From positions 35,370,931 through 35,434,930 of the forward strand of contig NC_090128.1 in assembly GCF_040581485.1 (NCBI RefSeq): a DNA stretch of 64,000 bases, given 5' to 3'. The notes beneath the pieces are model-generated. The model was given only the letters and a program-made list of their open reading frames with translations. It made no database searches and was not told where the DNA came from. The position numbers and the translations under genes were made by a program. Origin of the DNA: Linepithema humile (lineage: Eukaryota; Arthropoda; Insecta; Hymenoptera; Formicidae). How positions within the stretch are numbered: position 1 is the first letter of the stretch; each line of letters opens with the position of its first letter. Shown piece by piece: positions 13,367 through 23,254 of the stretch.

Positions 13367-15245
13367 CACTCACCCGAAAAAAAAGCGGTACACTGAAAAT
13401 GTGGGAAAAATTCATCAAATTTCAACTGACGATAACTTCGTAAATAATAAAGATAGAAAGTTCTATAAAATATGGAAATGAAGCTAAAAATCTCTACTTT
13501 AAGAATCAATTTATTTCAATGTTGCAAAATAAATTTATTGAAAATGGCGGATGACAAAGCGCGAGCATGCAAAATTGAAAAATAATGGTTTGAGTTTGCG
13601 ACGGTGCACGGTATAAACAAAAAATTGTAGCTTATTGGGATCAAAAGCGTACGAAAGTACAGAGTCTCCTCTTTAAAATGCTTTTTTATGCATCTTGATA
13701 CGATGATTTTTCGCCGAGAGATTCGCATTTGAAGAAAAAGGCAGATTCTTACTTCAAATGCGAATCTCTCGGCGAAAAATCATCGTATCAAGATGCATAA
13801 AAAAGCATTTTAAAGAGGAGACTCTGTACTTTCGTACGCTTTTGATCCCAATAAGCTACAATTTTTTGTTTATACCGTGCACCGTCGCAAACTCGAACCA
13901 TTATTTTTCAATTTCGCATGCTTTTGCTTTGTCATCCGCCATTTTGGAGAAAATTGTTGCACATTATTGCGTTATGAATTTTCGAACACTAGACATCCAA
14001 ACTTTTAAAATGGTTTTTAAAAAATCCTGCTAGCTGTATTACGTGCCGAGATATTCAATTTTGAACCAGACCGAATTGCAAGAATAAGAATTCCGTGGTC
14101 ATCAGCTCCGCGGTATTTTAAAACTCCAAACTCTTCTTACGGTTGTAAGTGTCAATTCTGCTTTTAGCGTTACCCAGGATCAACGGCGTGGACGTGGCAG
14201 AAATCTGATCCCGTGTGTGTGTGTGTGTGCGTGCACCACTGGGATAAGGACCTCATGGCTCGTCAGGTCCACGATATTTAACGACTCCAAACCCTCCCGG
14301 TGGTGCGTGTACAATTGCGTGTGCGCGCGCGTATATTAATAATGGGTATGACCTCCTCGTGCGCGTATTACCTCATTCATGCGACGAGGTATACTCCTTA
14401 TTAATGTTCTAATTTCAGACTGCGTAATGTCATTCCACTCTATTTCAAGAACTCTTCGAAGTTCTGGCAATGACTGAGGAGCAGGTATATGATTTCGTAC
14501 TTTTCTGTTAATATTGTCCCATAGGTGTTCAATGGGATTTAAATCTGGACTCATTGCTGGCCATTCGAGTCGATTTATGCCAACTTTATCGCAGAAATCA
14601 AGCACTTTTCTCGCAATGTGCGGTCGAGCATAAACAAAAAGTCAGGGCGGAGAAATCACAAAAGATCTGCAGACATCTCCTTCGGATGCAAAACAATTGA
14701 TTGAAAAATAATGGTTCGAGTTTGCGACGGTGCACGGTATAAACAAAAAATTGTAGCTTATTGGGATCAAAAGCGTACGAAAGTACAGAGTTTCCTCTTT
14801 AAAATGCTTTTTTATGCATCTCGATACGATGATTTTTCGCTGAGAGATTCGCATTTGAAGTAAGAATCTGCCTTTTTCTTCAAATGCGAATCTCTCGGCG
14901 AAAAATCATCGTATCGAGATGCATAAAAAAGCATTTTAAAGAGGAGACTCTGTACTTTCGTACGCTTTTGATCCCAATAAGCTACAATTTTTTGTTTATA
15001 CCGTGCACCGTCGCAAACTCGAACCATTATTTTTCAATTTTGCATGCTCGCGCTTTGTCATCCGCCATTTTCAATAAATTTATTTTGCAACATTGAAATA
15101 AATTGATTCTTAAAGTAGAGATTTTTAGCTTCATTTCCATATTTTATAGAACTTTCTATCTTTATTATTTACGAAGTTATCGTCAGTTGAAATTTGATGA
15201 ATTTTTCCCACATTTTCAGTGTACCGCTTTTTTTTCGGGTGAGTG
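13367..15245. mobile_element. fold-back DNA transposon with nested inverted repeats
   Basis: The ends are inverted repeats of about 385 bp (13367-13752 and 14870-15245) that begin CACTCACCCG and abut TATATA on both sides, consistent with a TA target-site duplication. Inside them a second inverted pair (about 13756-13965 and 14690-14865) repeats the inner half of the arms, so one module occurs four times with alternating orientation. The centre (about 13966-14640) carries a Tc1-type transposase fragment and a GT microsatellite near 14216-14232. A 70-residue frame beginning MRISRRK appears in all four module copies because the DNA is repeated; I do not consider it a gene. Confidence 0.8.
14336..14640 (-). 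pseudogene. Tc1-type transposase, C-terminal fragment
   Basis: About 100 codons are open on the minus strand. They include ARPHIARKVLDFC, WPAMSPDLNPIEHLW and an Arg-rich end, which match the C-terminal part of the Tc1/mariner catalytic domain. The Glu in NPIEHLW is the expected third acidic residue of the catalytic triad. The N-terminal DNA-binding domain and the first two catalytic Asp residues are missing, so the fragment cannot be an active enzyme. It lies in the centre of the fold-back element and may be the relic of its coding region or of an element inserted into it. Confidence 0.85.
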
Positions 15246-15859
15246 TATATATATAATCGGCACTCCCGACAAAAAATTCGCGCTTATTATATTTTTAACG
15301 GATAAAATATACAACTAATCGTAAAGATTTCGCGCTGCCTTTTGGACGAAGCAGTGTAATAGAAACTCTCATAATGATCGAAGGATGGCGCGCGTAACGT
15401 CAAACATCTACGATCGGTACAGTCGCCATTATGCGTGCCATCTTTCGACCACCGATGAAATGTTTGATGCGTGTCAGTTCGGAACACAGAGCGCGAATGC
15501 TCTGTGATCTAATTGTGTATCTTTTTTTTGTATTATAAGCATAGAACAAGTGAAATTTTGTCGAGAGCACTGATCAAAATGATGGATCATCGCGAGACGT
15601 ATTATTTATCGCGAGTGTTTGTGATTAACTGTGCCACAGGCATGTTTGAATGAGTGTACGATTTATTTTCCATTAAATGTAGCATTTGTTCCTTAAAAAA
15701 CATAGTGTTGTTGCATTTACATATATGATGATCTCCGCGTTACCGCTAAAACATTCATTCGCCTGGCATGTTCCGAGTGTGGATGTCCCCATGTGGATGT
15801 TACAACGTAATGTATGTGTGTAGATAAAATTGTATGCATGTCATGTTTTAGCAGTGAAA
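15246..15859. other. non-coding DNA after the transposon
   Basis: No recognisable coding sequence. A small hairpin, CAGAGCGCGAATGCTCTG, lies at about 15486-15503. Short open frames do not extend beyond about 65 codons. Confidence 0.5.
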
Positions 15860-16230
15860 TTTTCGTCGTAGCAAATTTGCCATGTAAATCCGTTACAAAG
15901 TAAAATGCGCGAGTTGATTTCTATTCAACAGGGTGTGTAATTAATTAAATCCAGCTTTTTAATATTCATCAATTCTTTGAAGGAGACAATACGGTTAGCG
16001 GTACATTTTAAGATGGAATTTGTAGCCGGTGAAACAAACTGCAATATCCTAGCTTGTAAGTACAATTAATTGTTCATTATTTGAATATGTACGTAATTTT
16101 GTGATCATACGTATACAATCCTTCTTTTACTAAATATTTAAAAATTTGAAAAAAATATTAAATTTTTCCAGATACAGCTGAAGGTGTATTTAGCTAAGAT
16201 ACAACGACTGGTAAGTAAACTGATTCATTA
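15860..16230 (+). other. exon-like block, plus-strand copy of an inverted pair
   Basis: Plus-strand counterpart of the block at 12.5-12.9 kb. An exon-like segment ends at 16055 before GTAAGT. The intron is 116 bases and its first 45 bases align with the other copy. A 39-base segment (16172-16210) follows, preceded by TTTTTCCAG and followed by GTAAGT. Shared landmarks are TAGCAAATTTGC, ATATTCATCAA and TATTTAGCTAAG. Relative to the minus copy, the upstream segment has a stop codon and a one-base indel, so if it ever was coding this copy looks decayed. Confidence 0.4.
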
Positions 16231-17107
16231 TATTTATACAGGATATTGATATCCTTGTGATTATAGATATAATTATATGGCAATTGATATAATCGCTTGA
16301 GACATATTTTTCTTTTTTTATCGAGTACTCCATTTAAATTGTGGTACAATTTACATTATACATCTTTTTGCCTCTGAATGAAGCATGTACTTTATTTAAA
16401 ACAACTTAAAATATCATTACTTTTGTTACTAACAAAAACTGATTTGTTGACGTCTGTCAAAAATAAACTGACCACTCAAGTTGATAACTTTATGAAACTA
16501 TCAAAAACAACGATATGCGGTAATTATGATGCGACACACATGAAGCTATTGTCATTTATTCATTATTTAATTGTGTATGTACACAACTATGATATAATAA
16601 CATTCAATTACGATTTAATTATACATGATAATGTCGTTGTATTGTTCGCATTTAATTTGCATCATATATTATCTGGCACATCGTTGTTAACTGCAAAAAT
16701 AAATGTGTAAATGAAAATTCTATGAATTAATAACATTACGTGGAAAACTATTTCTTAGATATACGACATTCTGGATATTCCTCTAGACTTTTATGCTTGC
16801 ATACTCTTCTATGCTTCTGTGCTCTTCATTAAAAGAACAAATAGCAATTGTCTTGATATTAAAGCAATCACTTAATAGTAGTTAATCTAATAAAAAAAAG
16901 AAACATGTATAAAATAACACGTAAGCATCTATATATGTAAATTCATGAACCAAAACATAAAAGTTATGAAATACTATATATTCTTTGCTATACACACTTT
17001 TGGTTTCCACCCATGTATGCTATATTTTTTACATTCTATTACAGCATCAAACTTCATGATATAAATGCATAATTTATAGACACACACTGTGTACCAGTTT
17101 GTTTATT
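16231..17107. other. region 3' of prohibitin 1, no second gene
   Basis: AT-rich. It should contain the prohibitin 3' UTR, since the stop codon is at 17108-17110 on the minus strand. A 110-codon frame at 16378-16710 is AT-driven (rich in Leu, Ile, Asn and Lys) and matches nothing I know. Confidence 0.5.
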
Positions 17108-18113
17108 TTATTGCGGTAAATTAAGTAGAGCGGTTAAACCTGATGGTAAATATGCCACTTGACGAGATTTAGATAAATTATACGCGATGTCTTCTGCAGC
17201 TTCAATTTTCCTCAATTCAACCAGACCGTCTCCTGCTTCAGCTAAAGATTTTGCTAATAAGTTTGCAGCTACCGCATCACCCTCAGCACTAATAACAGCC
17301 GCTTTCTTTTGCTGTTCAGCCTTTTCTACCAAAAAACGAGCTTTTTCCGCATCCTGTTGTGCTACTTGTTTCAATTCTACTGCCTGGGTAAATTCTTTAC
17401 CAAATGTTAAATGTGTCTAAAAGAATTTGAGAAAATTATGAAAATTAGTGGTTTAAATACAAGATACATTTTTCTTGTAATAATAACTATATCTATAATC
17501 GATAAATGTATATGTACTCACAATAGAGATGTCATCTAGAATAAGACCAAACTGTGCAGCTCTGTCAGTTAAATCTTCGCTGACCTTTTGAGACACAATT
17601 TCTCTTTGCGTAATTAATTCACCAGCATCAAATTGTGCGACAACAGCTTTTAATACTTCAGTAGTAATAGATGGCAGTACTCTTTCATCATAATCCACAC
17701 CAAGGATTGTATATATTTTAGGTAGTGAGTCGGGTACAGGTCTAAAGAGAATACGGAGTGTGATATTTACATTCTGCAAATCCTTGCTTCCAGTAATAAC
17801 AGGAACATTTCTCGGTCGTGAACGAATATCAAAAATAATTGGTTTCTGCACCCAAGGAATGAAAAAATGTGTTCCTTCTCCCATTACAGTGTTTTTTATA
17901 CCCGCAAATCTATCAAATATAACTGCTCTATGACCACCATCAACTAAAAAAATTATTATATTAATTTAACAAAATCAAAAGCTGATTTGCTGATTATTAT
18001 ATGAAATTACAAATATTAAATATACCATTATACAATGCAGAATTGACAACACCGCCTGTAAGAGCTATACCTAGACCTAGCTGACCCAATCGATTGAAAA
18101 ATTGTGCTGCCAT
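17108..18113 (-). CDS. Phb1: prohibitin 1
   Basis: Prohibitin 1 forms ring complexes with prohibitin 2 in the mitochondrial inner membrane and supports respiratory-complex stability, cristae and mitophagy. Three coding exons on the minus strand are 18113-18026, 17943-17522 and 17416-17108. Together they give 272 residues, the usual length of the family. The start MAAQFFNRLGQLG followed by a hydrophobic stretch (GLGIALTGGVV) is the N-terminal membrane anchor. The PHB/SPFH domain follows, with GGHRAVIFDRFAG, FFIPWVQKPIIFDIR and VLPSITTEVLKAVVAQFDA. The C-terminal coiled coil contains LKQVAQQDAEKARFLVEKAE. All junctions keep frame and use GT/AG. An acceptor-like TTTTGCAG near 18131-18138, just upstream of the ATG, suggests a non-coding first exon further upstream. 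No damage is seen. Confidence 0.97.
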
Positions 18114-18970
18114 ACTTAAATATGTATTATCTGCAAAATATAAAACAATATATATTACATAACATATAAATGGAATGATGAAAGTTGATGTCATACTATT
18201 TAAAGAAAAACTTCTAATAGTATTGTCCTAACCTAAAATTTTAACAAAAATATATTTAGGTTATGCATATCTATCAAGCATAAAAAATAATAACAATAAA
18301 AATAGATTATATATCTAAGTAATAAATATATACTCTATGGATATTATTACATGACATTTTTCTAAATGGAAGAATGGAGTGTAATTCAACCGGTTAAATC
18401 AGTGACTATTTTCCTTCGAATCCTTAATATCAACTTTGATAACTATCACTTTTATGTCATACTAGTGTATTATAGAACTAAAATTAATGTTAATTATTAT
18501 TGCTTATAATAAAACAATTAATTCTTACGTAATAAATTGTGGCTTTAGGATTGCAATAATAAGTTTTCCTCTCGCGTGGTATTTACACGTTGATAAAAAG
18601 AAAATGGATACTGCAGTAACATGGAGAGATGCGATATAAACGCCACGGTTTATTGTGGCAATTTATCGCAACTTTGAGTGGCAATTTTAAATCACTATTT
18701 ACCTGTAAAAACAAATATTATAAAAATGTAGTTTTATGATATTGCACAGACATTATATTTTTGCGTTTTTAATTATTGATTAAATTAAAATCAATTATTA
18801 AAATTTTTCAAAAGACTTTAATTAACATTGTTTAACAATTTTTATGCTATAGATATATTTGATATTTGCCCAATATTAGCTGATTTTTAATATAAATTTT
18901 TTATAAATTATGAGTAGAATTATTGTAAAAAACAGGAATGTTTATGTTGTAATATAAAACAACATAAAAT
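18114..18970. other. 5' region of prohibitin 1
   Basis: AT-rich, no open frame. It presumably holds the promoter and a non-coding first exon of prohibitin. It contains a compact hairpin, listed separately. Confidence 0.5.
18631..18669. repeat. 39-base perfect-ended hairpin
   Basis: GCGATATAAACGCCAC at 18631-18646 can pair with GTGGCAATTTATCGC at 18655-18669 across an 8-base loop, with one or two mismatches or bulges. It could be a MITE end, a cis element of the prohibitin 5' region, or chance. Confidence 0.5.
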
Positions 18971-18979
18971 AAAAAAAAA
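18971..18979 (-). terminator. RNA polymerase III terminator of tRNA-Asn
   Basis: Nine consecutive T on the minus strand, two bases after the discriminator base of the tRNA. Confidence 0.9.
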
Positions 18980-18980
18980 T

Positions 18981-18997
18981 CGCCCCCGGGTGGGCTC

Positions 18998-19034
<37 letters not shown>

Positions 19035-19054
19035 GCCGATTGCGCCACGGAGGC
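18981..19054 (-). tRNA. tRNA-Asn(GTT): tRNA-Asn (anticodon GTT)
   Basis: On the minus strand the 74 bases fold as a full tRNA. The acceptor stem GCCTCCG pairs with CGGGGGC, with one G-U pair. The anticodon loop is CTGTTAAC with GTT, and the T arm contains GGTTCGAGCC. There is no intron and no encoded CCA. A run of nine T follows directly on the minus strand, the expected RNA polymerase III terminator. Confidence 0.97.
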
Positions 19055-19833
19055 AATTCGAAATATGATTTTATTACAAATTATATAAACATGAGATCAA
19101 ATAAAAATAATGAATCATTAAATAAAATTAATAAAATTAATAATTTAATAAAATTTTTAAATTAAAATTGCTATTGATTAAATCGTATATTTTTCTGTCA
19201 ACATTATAGTATTATAACGTGAAAAAATTAAACATCTAATTGACATTATACTGTAGCTATGATGTTGACAACAGAACAGTACTTTTATAACTGTCCCTTC
19301 GCACAGATCAATGTGTTTTGTGTTAGTTCGATAGAAGTTCATTGGCAATAAAAATCTACATTCTTTCATAAATACAACGGAAAAAACAGGGTAATATGCA
19401 TATTTAAAATAACGCGAAACGAGATTTTTGTTCAGTGCACTAATTAATATCTTATTAATATCTTATTCAATTATAATTACAAATAATATTAGGTTATTGC
19501 TTTTCCTTAATTAAATTAAGAATTGTGTTAGTATACAGCAATAGAGTAAGAGCTGGGTTGAGTTGCTTAAAAATTCACATTTATTAATTAAAAACAATTT
19601 ATTATTTATTATTCAATTATGTATTCATATCTATTCAAGATGTTAATTTTATATTTTATTGAAGATATTAATTTTATATATATATGTATAATGAAATTGA
19701 TTAATATTAACAATTTTTAATATTTTTTGTTATCTTTGCAAAGTTTGTTATTTGCAAATCATTTTTATTCGAGGAAGAAGAATATCAAACATTCAACAAA
19801 TATTTTTTATAATTTTTTCAAATTAGGAGCACA
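19055..19833. other. 5' flank of LRR gene A
   Basis: AT-rich, no coding potential. It contains a 141-bp block (19274-19414) repeated exactly at 32391-32531. The wider flank is also recognisable, more diverged, upstream of remnants D and F. Confidence 0.6.
19274..19414. repeat. 141-bp block identical to 32391-32531 (copy 1)
   Basis: Base-by-base comparison shows no difference over 141 positions from the copy upstream of remnant D. The same block upstream of remnant F (about 38072-38215) is clearly diverged. The block lies 420 bp upstream of the start codon of gene A and may include its promoter or 5' UTR. Confidence 0.85.
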
Positions 19834-21870
19834 ATGGTACAAGATAAAGATGTGGATATAGCAACATTAAAATATAAAAAATTTTGTCAATTTTTAAGAA
19901 AAAAAATAGAAATGTTAATTGTAAGAAAATCTATTTACACTTGCTACACAACCATTGCACCTTTTCAAAATTTAACTTTAGAGGGAAATAACTCCTCTTT
20001 CTTGCCAAAGGAGTTAAGTGTTTTACCTCATCTTCAGTATATTGAGTTATTACACAATTACCTAAGATCCACTCGATATACATGGGAATGGCTGAAGCTA
20101 TCTCCCATTAGAAACAATTTATTATGCTTAAACATAAATTACAATTTTGTAAGTTAAACAATGCAATATTAAAATATTAAAATATTTACTAATTATATAA
20201 TAATATTATTATTTTAAAAAATGGAATTTAATTTACGTTTATTGTTTATCATAATATTAATAAATTATTTTTATTTGTAGTTGACTAAATTACCATTGCA
20301 AATTATTCGTTTAAAAAATATAACAAATTTAAGTTTAAGCAATAACGAAATTATTTGCTTATCAATAGAGTTTGGTATTTTGCCTCCAATGATGCTTGAT
20401 CTATCTCATAATTATCTTGGAAAGTCTGCTGAATCTAGTTGGATGTGGTTAGAGCAAACTCCCATAAGAAATACTTTATTACGTTTAAATATATGTCACA
20501 ATTTTGTAAGTTAAACGATGCAATATTAAAATATTAAGATATTTATTAATTATAATAATATTATTATTTAAAAAAATGTAATTTAATTTACGTTTATTGT
20601 TTATCATAATATTAATAAATTATTTTTATTTGTAGTTGACTAAATTACCATTGCAAATTATTTGTTTGAAAAATATAACAAATTTAAGCTTAAGCAACAA
20701 CGAAATTGTTTGCTTACCAATAGAGTTTGGTACTTTGCCTCTAACGATGCTTGATCTATCTCATAATTATCTTGGAAAGTTTGCTGAACTTAGTTGGATG
20801 TGGTTAGAGCAAACTCGCATAAGAAATACTTTATTAAGTTTAAATATATGTCACAATTTTGTAAGTAACGCACCATCTAATTATTACTTATTACAGAAGC
20901 AATAAAAAAATTTACTTTGTGTTCTTTACTTTACTAATAACTGATGTATTAACAAATATTATTATATTTGTAGTTAACTGAATTACCATTACAAATTGGA
21001 AAGCTAAATATTTTATCAAGTTTGTTATGTGACCAAAATATGCTAAAACACTTACCACAAAATTTCGTTAATTTACAATTCCTAAAGGTGTTAACATTGT
21101 CAAAAAATCTTTTCTCATATTTACCCGGAACTATCGTACATCTGAATTTAAGTTATTTAAATGTTGAAGACAATCCATTTGTTTCTAATAATACTTTGTT
21201 GCATGTAGTTAACATCTCTCATGGTTGGAAAGTGCTTAGTCTTAGTGAATGCTCAGCTAGATTAATCTTAAATTCTAGGTTCGTTGCTTTTATTTTTTAA
21301 TATTTATATTCTATAGTATAATTTGACTTTTAATATGTGAACATATGATGATAATATGTGTCATATGTAAACTAAAAATAATTTTAATATTTTTATAGAA
21401 TAAATTACAACGCAATACCGAATGTATTAATCAGATATTTGGACGAGGCAAACTATTGCTGCATATGTGGAACTGCATGCTTTCATTATGATTTACAATT
21501 GTTCGTGGATTATTTTTTGTACGATATGTTATGGCCATTGAAATTTATAGTAACAAAAAATTATTATAAGGCAATGTTTGAATGTTATATTTGTTCATTA
21601 CGTTGTACTCGTTTATTACGTACTATTTGGAATCCTTATATAGAAACAAACTTTTGCAATGATAATGATCATAAGGAGAAGGAAACAGAAAATAAGAAAG
21701 AAAATGATGATAATGATGAGAATGATAATGATGAGAGTGAGGATGATAATAATGAAGAAGAAAAACAACATGAATATAAAGTTGATAACATTGAAGAGAT
21801 AAGAGAGAATGATGGAGATAATAAGAATAATAATAATAATGATGATGATGATGACAATGATGATAATTAG
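19834..21870 (+). CDS. LRR gene A, LRRC58-like, acidic C-terminal tail
   Basis: Five exons are inferred: 19834-20148, 20281-20505, 20636-20860, 20974-21278 and 21399-21870, giving 513 residues. The first three introns are phase 0 and the last is phase 2. Exon 1 encodes an N-terminal segment plus LRRs. Exons 2 and 3 each encode a 75-residue module of about three LRRs, with a WMWLEQ motif and a DLSHN consensus. Exon 4 carries the last LRRs and the motif ECSARLILNSR. Exon 5 encodes IRYLDEANYCC and a Cys-rich segment, then about 65 residues of Asp, Asn, Glu and Lys made of GAT/AAT/GAA codons. The ECSAR...RYLD...C-C ending resembles LRRC58-type proteins as I remember them. No signal peptide is seen, so a cytosolic role is likely; the function is unknown. 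A polyadenylation signal (AATAAA) is at 21995-22000. Confidence 0.8.
20149..20860 (+). repeat. tandem duplication of intron plus LRR exon in gene A
   Basis: 20149-20505 (intron 1 and exon 2) and 20506-20860 (intron 2 and exon 3) are near-identical throughout, including the non-coding intron sequence. Matching introns mark the duplication as recent. Because both flanking introns are phase 0, it added one 75-residue module without breaking the frame. Confidence 0.9.
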
Positions 21871-21994
21871 ATAGGAATTTATAGACCAATAATTTATAGC
21901 AGACCATCTTCAATATTATCGAATTGAGAACATTTAAATTCAATATATTTTTTGATATTATATAATATGTAATTACATGATATATTCATATCAC

Positions 21995-22000
21995 AATAAA
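21995..22000 (+). promoter_or_regulatory. polyadenylation signal of LRR gene A
   Basis: AATAAA, 125 bases after the stop codon of gene A. It is the first canonical signal downstream. Confidence 0.55.
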
Positions 22001-22146
22001 ACACATACACTTTAATCCTTCTATTTAATGTAAAATATATAGTATAATATTTAATGGAAAAAAATTTTGCGCTGTTAGACTGAATAATATATTAATTTTT
22101 TCCACGTTATCCGCAACGCGCCATTAGTGCGCGCGAATGCTTATTA

Positions 22147-22238
22147 ATTTACTACAGACTCGACATTCACTTTTCGCATTTCATCTGATCGAAAACACGT
22201 TGAAATGACTACAATTCATCAAATCGTACATTTTTTTT
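22147..22238 (-). pseudogene. vitellogenin exon 5 fragment inside the LRR array
   Basis: About 90 bases align with 50421-50512 of the vitellogenin gene, including the splice donor edge. Shared blocks are CAGACTCGACAT, TGATCGAAAACACG and TTCATCA, at about 80% identity by eye. The orientation is the same as in the full gene. Two small indels break the frame. It is a relic of a vitellogenin copy that once lay between genes A and B. Confidence 0.85.
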
Positions 22239-22559
22239 ACTTTGTGTATAAGCTCCTGTTTGAAAGTTCTTTTTTAGTTCTGAGATAAAGAATCACATTT
22301 ATCATAGCGTGCGATTTTTTTCAAGGATATAGAATGCGAAATTCTTATTAAAAAGGAAATATTGAACTCATTTAGATAAAACAAAATATTTAATTCTAGA
22401 TTAACTGACATAAAAATACCTAATTCTTTCTTTTACAATGATTGAAGCTGAATAGTAAATATAAAATGAAAAAGATGTTTTTGTATCCGTATTAAAATTA
22501 TAGTTTATGATTAATTTTCTCTTTTACAATGTTCGAAAAACATAAATAAACATGTTTCA

Positions 22560-22860
22560 GTTATAATAATTTTTCTAAATTATTAATTATATGTTAATCT
22601 TACAATATAGCAACCGTTTACTTCGATGGATTTCAATTTTACATAGTGTTTGACAAAATCACATATGATTTCGACTACATCGACACGAAATAATAAACAT
22701 CATTGACTTTATGTACTTACTAACTTGGTAACAAGCTTGGACGTATGTAACAGACCGGTACATTTAGCAGCTGTCACATGAAACAGATAACCACGTTTTA
22801 CAATTCGCATTCTTATTCTTTACAAGCCGCTTTCAACATAGGAGAAGAAACGAGGTAATA
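22560..22860 (+). promoter_or_regulatory. conserved 5' block upstream of LRR gene B
   Basis: About 280 bp conserved upstream of all four B-type genes (B, C, E, G). Landmarks are AATAATAAACATCATTGACT, GATAACCACGTTTTACAATT and ACAAGCCGCTTT, then GAGAAGAAACGAG followed by GTAAT. The last junction could be the donor of a non-coding first exon, with an acceptor such as TTTTCCAG at about 23161-23168. A promoter or 5' UTR role is inferred from position and conservation only. Confidence 0.4.
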
Positions 22861-23254
22861 TTCACCTTATGTTTAATTCAGAATTATTTGTATCGGATAA
22901 AATACCAAATTTATATGAGTTAAATTAATTTTAACATACATTTTATAATATTTTCTATTATAGCGACATTTATAGTTTGTAGATCTTTTTCATCTTGAAA
23001 AGACATATTAAAGTAACATTTTCTTTATCATTTTTTTGAGATTAGGAATAGAAACAGTAGAAATGTATAAAAATTATTTATTTGTCAAGAATAATAGAAT
23101 TTCTTTAAGTAAAATTCAACGTACACAACATTGTTAAATCGAATAATATCTATAATTTCATTTTCCAGAAGGATTGTTGTAGTATCACATAACACTTGAT
23201 ATTGTAAAATCCATATAATATTCTACCAATTTTGTATTGCATTAGATTTTTACA

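Larger units (their letters stand above)
21871..23254. other. region between LRR genes A and B
   Basis: Non-coding. It holds the 3' end of gene A, a fragment of vitellogenin exon 5 (22147-22238), and the conserved 5' block found upstream of every B-type LRR gene (about 22560-22860). Confidence 0.6.

Noticed and set aside
13758..14033. Open frame beginning MRISRRK, present four times
   Set aside because: It repeats because it lies in the arms of the fold-back element; it has no similarity to a known transposase.
19178..19369. Minus-strand frame MKECRFLLPMNFY, repeated at 32376-32576
   Set aside because: It is shared only because of the 141-bp identical block; the frames differ at once outside it.
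21623..21943. His/Tyr-rich antisense frame
   Set aside because: It is the complement of the acidic GAT/AAT tail of gene A.
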